A stretch of DNA of 64,000 nt from positions 8,495-72,494 of the forward strand of contig DASZME010000035.1 in NCBI GenBank assembly GCA_035551995.1, given 5' to 3'. The position numbers were made by a program, and so were the translations under genes. Source of the stretch: RYN-428 sp035551995. Its GTDB lineage: Bacteria > Planctomycetota > Phycisphaerae > Tepidisphaerales > Tepidisphaeraceae. Under the pieces are notes generated by a model. That model searched no databases and was not told the origin of the DNA. It saw nothing but the letters and a program-made list of their open reading frames with translations. This document shows, piece by piece, positions 35,225-43,770 of the stretch; the stretch's first letter is position 1; each line of letters begins with the position of its first letter.

Positions 35225-35505
35225 GATTTTCGCCCCGGAAAAAACGTGGCACGGTTCCCTGTACCTATTTTACGATACGTCTACTGTGGTTCCGAACCAA
35301 TACACCCTTAATACGTTCGAGACGTGCCAAACATTTCAAACGCGGCGCCGCATTTTTAATGCCGACTGCAAACCACAGGCGGGCGACGGCAACGCGACTC
35401 ATTATCCGGCATCGCCCCTACCCAGACCTATCGGCTTGGCGCCGGGGCGGATTAGCTTTATAGACACAGATGGGCTTGATTTGTTGATCTGTTTCTAACA
35501 AGAAA
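35225..35505. other. Intergenic region upstream of the kinase
   Basis: No convincing gene. It should contain the kinase promoter on the minus strand (TAAAAT at about 35270 is a candidate -10). Short reading frames here show no family likeness or codon-use signal that I would trust. Confidence 0.45.
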
Positions 35506-35538
35506 TTAACGCGGAGGAAATTTAATCCTCCGCGTTAA
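35506..35538 (-). terminator. Terminator after atpA
   Basis: TTAACGCGGAGGA-AATTTAA-TCCTCCGCGTTAA forms a perfect 13-bp stem with a 7-base loop, 41 bases past the atpA stop. It supports the view that the ATP synthase operon stops here without atpG, atpD and atpC. Confidence 0.8.
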
Positions 35539-35578
35539 GGTGGGATGCACAATAAGTTAGCGGCGATTCGTCAAACGC

Positions 35579-37084
35579 CTACTTCCACGTCGTTCGGAAG
35601 GCTTTGAGCGTTTCGCGGATTTCCTTGTCGATGTCGGCTGTCAGCTCTTTTTTCTCGGCGAGATTCTTACGCACTTGCGGCGCGCTGGCATCGACATATG
35701 CCAGCAGCGCGGTCTGAAACTCCTGAACGCGCCCGATCGGGACATCGTCGAGAAATCCCTGCGTTCCGGCGAAAATAACGATTACTTCCTGCTCGACCGA
35801 CATCGGCCGATATTGCGGTTGCTTGAGAAGCTCGACCAAACGAGAGCCGCGATCAAGCTGCTTTTGCGTGGCTTTATCCAATTCGGTGCCCAATTGGGCG
35901 AAGGCCTCAAGCTCGCGATATGCCGCCAGGTCGAGCTTCAGGCCACCGGCGATTTTCTTCATCGCCTTGGTCTGGGCGTTGCCGCCGACGCGGCTGACCG
36001 ACACGCCGACGTCAACGGCGGGGCGAACACCGGCGAAGAATAGATCGGGAACCAAATAAATCTGCCCATCGGTAATGCTGATGACGTTGGTGGGGATGTA
36101 GGCCGACACTTCCCCTTCCTGCGTTTCGATGATCGGCAGGGCGGTGAGCGATCCGCCGCCGTTGGCGTCGCTGAGCTTGACGGCGCGCTCGAGCAATCGG
36201 CTGTGCAGGTAAAACACGTCGCCCGGATACGCCTCGCGTCCCGGCGGACGCCGGAGCAACAACGACAACTGCCGATAGGCGGCGGCCTGTTTCGACAAGT
36301 CGTCGTAGACGACCAGCGTCGCCTCCCCCTTCCACATGAAATATTCCGCCATCGCGCAACCGGCGTAGGGCGCGATGTACTGCAACGGCGCCGGGTCGGC
36401 GGCGCCGGCGACGACCACCGTGGTGTATTCCATCGCCCCATTGGCCTTGAGGGTATCCACGATCGCGGCGACGGTGCTTTCCTTCTGACCGATGGCGACG
36501 TAGAAGCACTTCACGCCGGCCCCTTTTTGATTGATGATCGTGTCGATGGCGATGGCGGACTTGCCGGTCTTGCGGTCGCCGATGATCAGCTCGCGCTGGC
36601 CCCGGCCGATGGGGATCATCGAGTCGATCGCCTTGATTCCCGTCTGCAAGGGTTCATTCACCGGCTTGCGCTCGGCGATGCCGGGAGCGACGATATCCAG
36701 TTTGCGGGTTTCATTTGACGGGATTGCGGGCCCGCCGTCGAGCGGTACGCCGAGCGGATTGACCACCCGGCCGATGACCGCTTCGCCGACCGGCACTTCA
36801 AGCAGGCGGCCGGTGGACTTAACGGTGTCGCCTTCCTTGATCTCCAGCGGGTTGTTGAAGATGACGGCGCCGATCGAATCTTCTTCGAGGTTGAAGACCT
36901 GGCCCATGACGCCGTGCTCGAATTCCAGCAGTTCGCCGGCCATGGCGTTGCGCAGGCCGTAGATGCGGGCGATGCCGTCGCCGACTTCGATGACGGCGCC
37001 GACTTCGCTCAGTTTCACTTTTTGCTCGAAGCCTGCGATTTCCTGCTTCAATACGCTGGTAATTTCCGCGACGTTAATTGCCAT
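35579..37084 (-). CDS. atpA: F0F1 ATP synthase subunit alpha
   Basis: 501 residues, full length. Residues ~1-30 form the usual N-terminal helix, then 'VGAVIEVGDGIARIYGL' and 'GRVVNPLGVPLDGG'. The nucleotide site has P-loop 'GDRKTGKSAIAID' (~169-181). 'PAPLQYIAPYAGCAMAEYFM', 'LSLLLRRPPGREAYPGDVFY' and 'NVISITDGQIYL' are classic alpha-subunit blocks. It forms the F1 hexamer with beta. It is the last gene of the local cluster; beta, gamma and epsilon genes are absent downstream, where a hairpin and a kinase gene follow. Confidence 0.97.
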   Translation of the reverse strand: MAINVAEITSVLKQEIAGFEQKVKLSEVGAVIEVGDGIARIYGLRNAMAGELLEFEHGVMGQVFNLEEDSIGAVIFNNPLEIKEGDTVKSTGRLLEVPVGEAVIGRVVNPLGVPLDGGPAIPSNETRKLDIVAPGIAERKPVNEPLQTGIKAIDSMIPIGRGQRELIIGDRKTGKSAIAIDTIINQKGAGVKCFYVAIGQKESTVAAIVDTLKANGAMEYTTVVVAGAADPAPLQYIAPYAGCAMAEYFMWKGEATLVVYDDLSKQAAAYRQLSLLLRRPPGREAYPGDVFYLHSRLLERAVKLSDANGGGSLTALPIIETQEGEVSAYIPTNVISITDGQIYLVPDLFFAGVRPAVDVGVSVSRVGGNAQTKAMKKIAGGLKLDLAAYRELEAFAQLGTELDKATQKQLDRGSRLVELLKQPQYRPMSVEQEVIVIFAGTQGFLDDVPIGRVQEFQTALLAYVDASAPQVRKNLAEKKELTADIDKEIRETLKAFRTTWK

Positions 37085-37283
37085 GTCTTAGCACGGGGTT
37101 CTGGCCCGTGTCCTTTGGTAAGGCGGGAATGTCCCGCCGATCTCTCACATTTTTCGTAAACCGTCGAAACGTCTATTGATCTTTTTGCGTGCGAAACGCG
37201 CTACATCGTCAACCCTGCTCGGGGGGCACGTCGAGGAGCGCTTTAAGTCGACGTGCGTTCGGATGAGCGGCACGCTTGGACGC

Positions 37284-37306
37284 GCGCCGCAAGCGGGGCG
37301 GCTAAA
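37284..37306. repeat. Single copy of the GCGGCCCCGC-family palindrome
   Basis: CGCCGCAAGCGGGGCGGCTA followed by AAC matches the 3' half of the element at 24875. It lies between atpA and atpH. Confidence 0.65.
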
Positions 37307-37352
37307 CAATCACGAGTGCTTTGCACGCGGATCAGGTTTGCGCGCATCCCGA

Positions 37353-37922
37353 TTAACCGCGCACTTTCTGAGCGGCCGCCAGCAATTGTTGACGCATCGA
37401 TTGAAGCTGCTGTTTCACGCTGGCGTCGATTACCTTATCGCCGATGCGGATCACCAGGCCGCCGATGATCGTCTCGTCGATGTACTGGTGAATGATGGCG
37501 TTCTTCTTGATCGTTTCGCTCACCCGTCCGCGAACTTGCTCCAGTTCCTCGGGGCTCAAGCGCTGGGCGGTGGTCACATCGACTTCGACATTGCCGATTT
37601 GGGCTTCGAGAAGGTCGTCATAGGCCGATACGATCTGCCCGAGGAGGCGAAGGCGGCGATTGTTGTTCAGCACGCCGAGAAAATTGTAAAGCAGATCGGA
37701 GACGCGCCCGCGAAAGATTTTCTCGATCGCGGCGGTTCGCTCCGCGTCGCCGATGCCGGGATCGGCCAGGTAGTCGCGAAACACCGGCTCGTTCTCGAGA
37801 ATCTCGCCGATGCCCTCAAGCTCCGCGCCGATGTCCGCCGCCCGGTTGCCCTGATTGGCAAGTTCCAGCAGCGACTGGGCATAGGTCATCGAGAGGGGGG
37901 AATTGTGTTTGGTTGTTGCCAT
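37353..37922 (-). CDS. atpH: F0F1 ATP synthase subunit delta
   Basis: 189 residues, usual length. The OSCP/delta pattern is visible: 'MTYAQSLLELANQ' near the start, 'FLGVLNNNRRLRLLGQIVSAYDDL' around the middle, and the C-terminal 'GLVIRIGDKVIDASVKQQLQSMRQQL', typical of the end of delta (strand-helix). It sits on top of F1 and ties it to the b stalk. It lies between atpF and atpA, separated from atpF by a region full of AGTTGNN repeats (148 bases) and from atpA by 268 bases, larger gaps than usual in atp operons. Confidence 0.93.
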   Translation of the reverse strand: MATTKHNSPLSMTYAQSLLELANQGNRAADIGAELEGIGEILENEPVFRDYLADPGIGDAERTAAIEKIFRGRVSDLLYNFLGVLNNNRRLRLLGQIVSAYDDLLEAQIGNVEVDVTTAQRLSPEELEQVRGRVSETIKKNAIIHQYIDETIIGGLVIRIGDKVIDASVKQQLQSMRQQLLAAAQKVRG

Positions 37923-37938
37923 GGGGAAGAAGTTGCCG

Positions 37939-38018
37939 GTCGGAAGAATAAGTTGCCAGTTGCCAGTTGAAAGTTGTCAGTTGTTATTTGCCATTTGTTA
38001 GTTGTCAGTCGGAAGAAT
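37939..38018. repeat. Degenerate AGTTGNN heptamer array between atpH and atpF
   Basis: From 37951 the plus strand reads successive 7-mers AGTTGCC, AGTTGCC, AGTTGAA, AGTTGTC, AGTTGTT, ATTTGCC, ATTTGTT, AGTTGTC. It is bounded by direct copies of GTCGGAAGAAT (37939 and 38008). The same heptamers occur at 50743-50871. Confidence 0.75.
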
Positions 38019-38070
38019 TGTTCGTAGTCGCCCGCCTGTCCTCTTCATCTCCCTGGCAACTTATTCCTTC

Positions 38071-38682
38071 CTACCCGCGGTTCACCGCCGACACCTGTTC
38101 GATACTTTGTGCCACCAGATCGCGCTGGTCGTTGGCGTTCAAGCTGCGCTTCAAAATCCGCTCGGCGATGCTCGTCGATAGATCGGCCGCTTGTGCGTAA
38201 ATATCCCGAAGCGCCTGCTCCCGCGCATCTTCGATATCCCGCAAGGCCCGCTCGGCCCGTTCCTGCGCGGCGTTCTCGGCATCCGCCTTGATGTGATCCG
38301 CGAGCTTGACGGCGTCGACCGTCGCCTTGGCGATCAACTCGCGGGCGCGAGCCTCGGCGGTGGCCAGCTGCTGGTTGTATTCCTTCAGGGTGGCCTCGGC
38401 CTTCAGCCGCGCTTCTTCGGCCTGGGCGATGTCGCCGCGAATGCGCTGCTCGCGCCCTTTCAGGCCGGCCAGTACGTTGACCCAGGCTTTCTTGTACAGA
38501 ATGAACGCCAGGACAAGGAAGATACCCAGCACCCATGCCGCCGATTGAAGATCGACGCTCAGAAGACTCGGCTCGGCTTCGGCGGATTTGGACGCTTCCT
38601 GCGCGAGCGCCGGGCCGGCGCCGAGCGCCAAAACCAACAAGAGCGTCATTCGGCTTAACAGTGTCGATTGCATCGTGGCCAA
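38071..38682 (-). CDS. atpF: F0F1 ATP synthase subunit b, with N-terminal signal-like segment
   Basis: 203 residues, AGAGG before the ATG. A signal-like hydrophobic stretch with an Ala-x-Ala end ('LLLVLALGAGPALAQ', ~13-27) comes before the normal membrane anchor ('AWVLGIFLVLAFILYKKAW', ~50-68). Then comes the long charged helix typical of b ('EARLKAEATLKEYNQQLATA', 'ADAENAAQERAERALRDIED'), which forms the peripheral stalk. Ordinary b subunits lack the signal-like part; the first ~28 residues may be cleaved. It binds delta and a. Confidence 0.93.
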   Translation of the reverse strand: MATMQSTLLSRMTLLLVLALGAGPALAQEASKSAEAEPSLLSVDLQSAAWVLGIFLVLAFILYKKAWVNVLAGLKGREQRIRGDIAQAEEARLKAEATLKEYNQQLATAEARARELIAKATVDAVKLADHIKADAENAAQERAERALRDIEDAREQALRDIYAQAADLSTSIAERILKRSLNANDQRDLVAQSIEQVSAVNRG

Positions 38683-38748
38683 CCTCTTTAAGGGCGATCC
38701 GTCCGGACGAGAAAAACTCTCGCCGGGATATTCTCCCGGCGAAAATCG

Positions 38749-39009
38749 TTACTTATTGGCAAGCACGAACGCCAGAATGATGGCGGTGAAGGTGAAGCCT
38801 TCGATCAGCGCGGCGGCGATGATCATGTTGGTGCCGATTCGACCACCGGCTTCCGGCTGGCGGGCGATGCCCTCGACGGCCGATCCACCGATTTGACCGA
38901 TGCCTCGGCCGCCGCCGATGACGGCCAGACCCATGCCGATGCCGGCGCCGGCGACGGCCAGACCGCGATCGCTCATCTCCGCGAGGATGGGCATAATTGA
39001 AGCTACCAT
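38749..39009 (-). CDS. atpE: F0 ATP synthase subunit c
   Basis: 86 residues, two helices with the polar loop 'EGIARQPEAGGR'. The ion-binding carboxylate is Glu70 in 'IIAAALIEGFTF'. The residues that in sodium-binding c subunits would be Gln (helix 1) and Ser/Thr (after Glu) are Ile and Gly here, which argues for protons rather than sodium. GGAG lies before ATG 39009. It forms the rotor ring with several copies. Position between atpB and atpF is normal. Confidence 0.95.
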   Translation of the reverse strand: MVASIMPILAEMSDRGLAVAGAGIGMGLAVIGGGRGIGQIGGSAVEGIARQPEAGGRIGTNMIIAAALIEGFTFTAIILAFVLANK

Positions 39010-39146
39010 GAGAACTCCTATCGTGGGCTTTTCGCCCGTAGTTCCGTTTCCGGGCCGGATAATATATCAGTGGCCGGCGGAGACGGTGATTGATAAATGC
39101 CGAACTTGGTGTTTGGAACGCCAGGGGCCGGCTACCCTGACGAGGC

Positions 39147-40265
39147 TCAGTGTTCGGGCGCCACGGCGCTGGCCAGGAACAGCGTCGTCAGGAACGTGAA
39201 GATATACGCCTGCAAAAACGCCACGAAAATTTCGAGTATTTGAATGCCCAGATCGAGACCCGCGATCGGCACGCCGACGATCGTCTTTAGCAGCGCGCCC
39301 GGCACCGTCACGATCAATCCGATCAGCACCGCCAGCAAAATATGCCCCGCGACCATGTTCGCGAAGAGACGAACGCATAACGCAAATGGCTTAATCACCG
39401 CGCCGATCAGTTCCAGCACCAACAGAAACAGGAACATCGGCACGTCCGCAAACCACTTGACGTTGGATTCGCCTTCCAGCGGCCGAAACGGATGCGGGGC
39501 GAAGTTCCACAAGTACAGCGGTATCGCCAGCAGGATGGCGGACAATGGCGTCATCTTATGCCCAGTGACGGCCTCCGCGTGATCGCCTTCATTGCCATGT
39601 TTTCGGAAATGTTTGTCGTCGTCGTAATGAGCGACAGGATTTCCCAAAGCACTCATATTTCCGCCCACGTCCGCGGGCAACGCTTCGGAGCGGGCATGCT
39701 CCAGATCATGTGCGGCTTCGTGGCCTTTTTCGCCGTTGCTGGAGTGTTCTTCGTGATGGCCATGCTTGCCGTAGGTGCCGTTCATCAGGTCGCGGGCGAT
39801 GGTGTCGATCGCTTGGCCGTGAATGAAGAAAAAGGCGCAGATGGCCAGCGTTCCCGTGGTCGAGATGGCGCCGGTCGTGGTGCCGCCGAGATGCTTGATA
39901 TGTCCGCCGGAGATCAATTCAAAGAACGACGTGAAGGGAATCACGCCCAGTACGTTGCAGAAAAGGATGAAAAAAAAGAGCGTCCAGAGGAACGGCACAA
40001 AACGGTCGGTATGTTCCTTTAATGCGGGGCGGAATACTTCGATGCGTAAAAATTCGAGGATGGCTTCGAAGAAATTTTTGGCGCCGGTGGGGGCTTCGAT
40101 CTGCGGACGATTAAACAGGCGCGGGAAAATCCACAGCATCAGCAATGCCGCCACGAGCGCCATCAGCATGTGATTGGTCAGGTGCAAACTCCCGAGCCTA
40201 AGGAGAGTATGCGGCAGCACATGCTCGAGCGGGTCTAAAGCCAGAAGTAAATGCATCGTTGCCAT
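39147..40265 (-). CDS. atpB: F0 ATP synthase subunit a with His-rich insertion
   Basis: 372 residues, about 100 more than typical. The extra part is a hydrophilic, His-, Glu- and Gly-rich stretch (~163-248, 'GKHGHHEEHSSNGEKGHEAA') between the second and third hydrophobic parts. The functional end is normal: 'IKPFALCVRLFANMVAGH' with the essential Arg at ~309, then 'LQAYIFTFLTTLFLASAV'. It forms the ion half-channels beside the c ring. AtpE follows after 137 bases and the subunit-I-like gene precedes it by 6 bases. Confidence 0.95.
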   Translation of the reverse strand: MATMHLLLALDPLEHVLPHTLLRLGSLHLTNHMLMALVAALLMLWIFPRLFNRPQIEAPTGAKNFFEAILEFLRIEVFRPALKEHTDRFVPFLWTLFFFILFCNVLGVIPFTSFFELISGGHIKHLGGTTTGAISTTGTLAICAFFFIHGQAIDTIARDLMNGTYGKHGHHEEHSSNGEKGHEAAHDLEHARSEALPADVGGNMSALGNPVAHYDDDKHFRKHGNEGDHAEAVTGHKMTPLSAILLAIPLYLWNFAPHPFRPLEGESNVKWFADVPMFLFLLVLELIGAVIKPFALCVRLFANMVAGHILLAVLIGLIVTVPGALLKTIVGVPIAGLDLGIQILEIFVAFLQAYIFTFLTTLFLASAVAPEH

Positions 40266-40271
40266 CGCTTC

Positions 40272-40679
40272 TTAGAATCCAATTTCTTTCGCCACGGCTT
40301 TCGGCGCCGTCCGTATTAACCTTGCGAACGTGATACAGAGGCCGACTAACGTCGCCCAATACGCCGCGAGCAGCCACAACACAAACGGCGTCGCCGCCCG
40401 CTTCATCATGACCAAAATAACGGCCACGATAAAGATCAGGCCCAGGTGCAGCACGCTTCCGACCAGCGCCGCCTGAAAGGTCCCGGCGGTATCAAGCCGG
40501 CCCTGTTGCGACAGCGCCGGAATAGCCGCCGCCACCGCCGCTCCAAGCGCGATCGAATCGGCCAGCAGCATCTCATGCCCATGGGCATCGACGCCCATCA
40601 TCCTGCAACCGCAAATTCCGGCGATCGCCGCGACGGCAAGGAGCAGGATCAAAAGAGCCAGGCATTTGATCGCCGTCAT
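40272..40679 (-). CDS. Small membrane protein of the ATP synthase operon (subunit-I-like)
   Basis: 135 residues with about four hydrophobic helices (~5-27, 40-58, 69-92, 97-120). Position between atpZ and atpB, length and topology fit the loosely conserved AtpI/UncI group that helps build the c ring or moves magnesium. The sequence itself is not diagnostic. Its first codons overlap the end of atpZ by four bases, supporting coupled translation. 'CGCRMMGVDAHGHE' after helix 1 is unusual and could bind metal. Confidence 0.65.
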   Translation of the reverse strand: MTAIKCLALLILLLAVAAIAGICGCRMMGVDAHGHEMLLADSIALGAAVAAAIPALSQQGRLDTAGTFQAALVGSVLHLGLIFIVAVILVMMKRAATPFVLWLLAAYWATLVGLCITFARLIRTAPKAVAKEIGF

Positions 40680-40882
40680 TTGTCTTTATTCATCCGGCTG
40701 ACTTCCTTGATCAGCACATACATACCGGCCGTGCATCCCAGCAAAAGGCCGATCAAAAGGCCCCACGGACGCGAATTATGATGTCGATCCCACCACGATC
40801 CGACCACGGCGCCCAATCCGACTCCGACGGCGACTTCAAACCCGTAGGTAAGGCCCTTGGCCCAATTGCCGTCGTCTGGCAT
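40676..40882 (-). CDS. atpZ: AtpZ/AtpI family protein, F0F1 ATPase subunit gene 1 product
   Basis: 68 residues from ATG 40882, with CGGAG before it (a TTG further up is less likely). Pattern: 'GLTYGFEVAVGVGLGAVVGS', then 'WWDRHHNSRPWGLLIGLLLG', the 'D-R-x-x-x-x-x-PW-x-x-x-x-G-x-x-x-G' layout of AtpZ/subunit gene 1 proteins. Two membrane helices. It opens the atp operon and presumably aids synthase assembly or ion supply. An inverted repeat lies just upstream. Confidence 0.85.
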   Translation of the reverse strand: MPDDGNWAKGLTYGFEVAVGVGLGAVVGSWWDRHHNSRPWGLLIGLLLGCTAGMYVLIKEVSRMNKDK

Positions 40883-40903
40883 ACGAACTCCGAAGCCGAC
40901 TTC

Positions 40904-40917
40904 GTGCAATTTTGCAC
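40904..40917. promoter_or_regulatory. Inverted repeat GTGCAA-TT-TTGCAC before the atp operon
   Basis: GTGCAATTTTGCAC is a 6-bp perfect inverted repeat with a 2-base centre, 21 bases upstream of the atpZ ATG. It could be a regulator site in the divergent promoter region, but its small size makes chance possible. Confidence 0.3.
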
Positions 40918-41029
40918 AAAGTCACAAATAGTGCCACCGCCTGTGTGCCGGCCGCTAAGGGGACGTAATTTAGTGGGGGAGACGAATGCCGTCAATGGCA
41001 TCGGCCGCGCTCTCGGTTACATTAAGTCG

Positions 41030-42760
41030 ATGGCCGCCCGCAATCGCGTCGTTATCGGTATCCTGTTGGCGCTTGGCGCGGGGATGTTCCTGCCCGGCAT
41101 CGATTGGGGGCTTCCGTCGCGCGACGTCGATCCATATCTTTTTGGCGAGCACGAAATCTGGACGGGCGACCAAATCCTGAAACTCGCCGGCCCCACCGAA
41201 AACGCCGATCGCGGCGCCGACGTGGCCAGCCATCCCGGCGCGAGTCGAAGTCGTGCGGTCATTATCAACGCCACCGACGAGGACCGCGCCCGAATCATCC
41301 GCCGATATCGGCTCATGTCCTATCAACCCGACGAATGGAACACGCTCAAGGCTCTGTCCGAAATGAAGCCGGGCCAGGGAAATTTCGATCCCAAGCTCTA
41401 TCAATACGGCGGACTCTGGGTCTACCCCGTCGGCGCCATGCTGAAGATCGCGTCGATGCTTCACCTGATCGATCTGCGGTCAAACGTCGCTTTCTACCTG
41501 GATCATCCCGAGGCGCTCGGACGCTTCTATATCGTCGCGCGCCTGTGGAGCGTCGCGTGGGGGATGGTCGGCATCCTCGCCGTTTACGCGATCGTCCGGC
41601 GGATTGTCGGCGGATGGTTGTTTCCCGCCGTCGCGGCGATCTGTTTCATGTCGATGCCGATCGTCGTGAACATGGCCCATGAAGCCAAGCCGCATCTCGC
41701 CGGAGCCGTGCTGACGCTGCTGGCGGTTCTTGCGGCGTCGCGCTATGTCGAGCGCGGCTCGCGATCGGCCTGGATGATGGCCGGAGCGTTCTGCGGCGCC
41801 GCCCTGAGCATGGTTCTTTCGGCGGCGCCGATCTTCATCGTCCTTCCCGTGATGGCGCGGATGCGCCGCGGGTCCTGGTCCGTCCTCGGCGGCGCAATCG
41901 CCATCGGTGCGGCCGTCTATATCGTGGCCAATCCATACCTTTTCATCAATTTATTGCGACATCGCGGAGTGGTCGAGTCAAATCTCGGAAACTCAAGGGC
42001 GATGTACCAATTCCATTTGACCGGGACCGGCGTGATGAACGCCATTTCCCTGACGGAAGCGGGAACGTCTCCGGTCCTGGCGATCGTCGGCGCGATCGGC
42101 GCCGTGGTCCTCGGCCGCCGGGCGATCAGGACCCGCGGCGAGGTCGATCCGGCGGCCGTTCGGCGCCGGGCGATCGGTTTGTCGCTGGCGGCGCCGGCGC
42201 TGTGCGTGGCGATTCAATGCGCCGCCGTCGCGACGGGAAAGCCGGGCGAGTTTGGACGTTTCATGCTGATCTTCGACATTTTTCTGATGATCGAAGCCGT
42301 CGTGTTTGCCGCGACGTTTTTGCATCGGCCGTCGATTCGCATCGCGGCGGCGGGCGTCTTGTTGGCATCGACGGCGTTGCCGGGCTTTTGTTATCTGCGG
42401 GCATTTTCGCGCGACAGTCATAAGCCGACCACGCGAATGATCGCCGCCACCCGAATTCGGAGCTTCGGCGCGTTCGGCGACCAGACGCTGGCGGTCTATG
42501 CCGACCCGGCGCCCTATTGCGTGCCGCCGGTGGACGTGTTCCGATGGAAGATCGCGCTCTTGCCCGCGGGCGCCGGGCCGGGCGACGGGCTTCGCGCGGC
42601 GGAAGATTCGGTTCAGGCGGTCGATCTTGCGGTCTCCAGGCGGTGGAGTATCGCCCGCCGCGTCATTCAGGTGATGCTGGAAAGCACGCCGATCAGCTGG
42701 GCGGACAAGCAGTTTGACGTGCGGTCGCGATACGCCTTATGGCCCGGAGCCAAAAAATGA
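41030..42760 (+). CDS. Large multi-pass membrane protein, GT39/PMT-type glycosyltransferase
   Basis: About 576 residues from ATG 41030; upstream in-frame codons show no membrane start. 'RDVDPYLFGEHEIWTGDQIL' after the first helix carries the acidic pair, and 'SYQPDEWNTLKAL' gives a second D-E motif in the first large loop. Then 'LARLW'-like 'YIVARLWSVAWG' and about ten helices follow, with a soluble C-terminal part. The layout fits a lipid-linked-sugar glycosyltransferase acting at the outer face of the inner membrane. It overlaps the next gene by four bases (ATGA). Confidence 0.75.
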   Translation: MAARNRVVIGILLALGAGMFLPGIDWGLPSRDVDPYLFGEHEIWTGDQILKLAGPTENADRGADVASHPGASRSRAVIINATDEDRARIIRRYRLMSYQPDEWNTLKALSEMKPGQGNFDPKLYQYGGLWVYPVGAMLKIASMLHLIDLRSNVAFYLDHPEALGRFYIVARLWSVAWGMVGILAVYAIVRRIVGGWLFPAVAAICFMSMPIVVNMAHEAKPHLAGAVLTLLAVLAASRYVERGSRSAWMMAGAFCGAALSMVLSAAPIFIVLPVMARMRRGSWSVLGGAIAIGAAVYIVANPYLFINLLRHRGVVESNLGNSRAMYQFHLTGTGVMNAISLTEAGTSPVLAIVGAIGAVVLGRRAIRTRGEVDPAAVRRRAIGLSLAAPALCVAIQCAAVATGKPGEFGRFMLIFDIFLMIEAVVFAATFLHRPSIRIAAAGVLLASTALPGFCYLRAFSRDSHKPTTRMIAATRIRSFGAFGDQTLAVYADPAPYCVPPVDVFRWKIALLPAGAGPGDGLRAAEDSVQAVDLAVSRRWSIARRVIQVMLESTPISWADKQFDVRSRYALWPGAKK

Positions 42761-43620
42761 GCACAAAACGCTACTTCGTGAAATCATATATTCTTGCTAT
42801 TGGCTTCGTCGCCGTTTCCGCTGCGCTGGCTGGGTCGGCTTCCGATGAACTGATCGCGTCGGCGCGGGCGAGGCTTGATCGCCGGGATAACGACGGGGCG
42901 CTGGACGACGCGAACAAGGCCGTGACGGCCGATCCAAATAACGCCGCCTGTTATGCCGCCCGCGCCGCCGTGCGCGAAGCCCGGCATGAATTCGCCGAAG
43001 CGGCTGCCGATGATTCGCTTGTCATTAAGCTGCTTCCGCAATCGCCGCGCGCCTATCAGGCACGGGGGGAAGATCAGTTTCGCCTTGGAAAATTCAAGGA
43101 ATCGATCGCGGACTTCGACAAGGTCATTGAACTCAAGCCCGACGACGCGCCCTACCACTGGCAGCGTGGAATCTCTCTGTATTATGCCGGCGAATTCGAT
43201 CGCGGCGCCAGGCAGTTCGAGCTTCATAAAACCGTGAATCCAAACGACGTGGAAAACGCCGTCTGGCATTTTCTTTGCGTTTCACGCCTTCGCGGCGTGT
43301 CCGAGGCGCGTAAAGTCCTGATCCCCATCGAAGGCGATGCCCGCGTTCCCATGATGCAGGTTTACGATCTGTTCAGCGGAAAAGGAACCGCCCGCGCGGT
43401 CATGGAAGCGGCCGAAGCCGGCGCGCAAGACGAACCGAATCGCAGGCGTCAGTTGTTTTACGCCCATTTGTACCTGGGCCTGTATGACCTCTCGACCGGC
43501 GACGCCGATTCCGCCAAAAAGAACATCTTATTGGCCGAGAAAGAGGCTGACGACGACTATATGGGCGACGTCGCCCGCGTCCACGCGGCATTGCTTCGAA
43601 AGGCCCCGCCGGTCAAATGA
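42757..43620 (+). CDS. Secreted TPR protein
   Basis: About 287 residues from ATG 42757, overlapping the previous gene's stop (ATGA). N-terminal signal (~10-27, 'ILAIGFVAVSAALAGSA'). At least three TPR units follow: 'GALDDANKAVTADPNNAACY', 'ADDSLVIKLLPQSPRAYQA' and 'SIADFDKVIELKPDDAPYH', with the NlpI-like layout in the C-terminal half. It probably acts as a periplasmic protein-binding scaffold. Translational coupling suggests it works with the GT39-type enzyme. Confidence 0.82.
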   Translation: MSTKRYFVKSYILAIGFVAVSAALAGSASDELIASARARLDRRDNDGALDDANKAVTADPNNAACYAARAAVREARHEFAEAAADDSLVIKLLPQSPRAYQARGEDQFRLGKFKESIADFDKVIELKPDDAPYHWQRGISLYYAGEFDRGARQFELHKTVNPNDVENAVWHFLCVSRLRGVSEARKVLIPIEGDARVPMMQVYDLFSGKGTARAVMEAAEAGAQDEPNRRRQLFYAHLYLGLYDLSTGDADSAKKNILLAEKEADDDYMGDVARVHAALLRKAPPVK

Positions 43621-43770
43621 TTCGCCGTCGCGACGCCGATGGACGCCGATGGCCCTTGTCATCTGCGCCGGCGGCGGTACAATCTTCCTCTTCACCGCGC
43701 ACAGTAGACGCCGTCGTCTTCAAATAGCGCGGACTCGTCACCGCATTTTTAGAAGCGGAGAGTTCCAAGT

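Noticed and set aside
35225..35498. Possible small protein on the plus strand before atpA
   Set aside because: The frame overlaps the kinase start, shows no family likeness, and lacks a ribosome site.
37939..38018. CRISPR-like array
   Set aside because: Period is 7 bases with no spacers; repeat units are degenerate and no cas genes are present.
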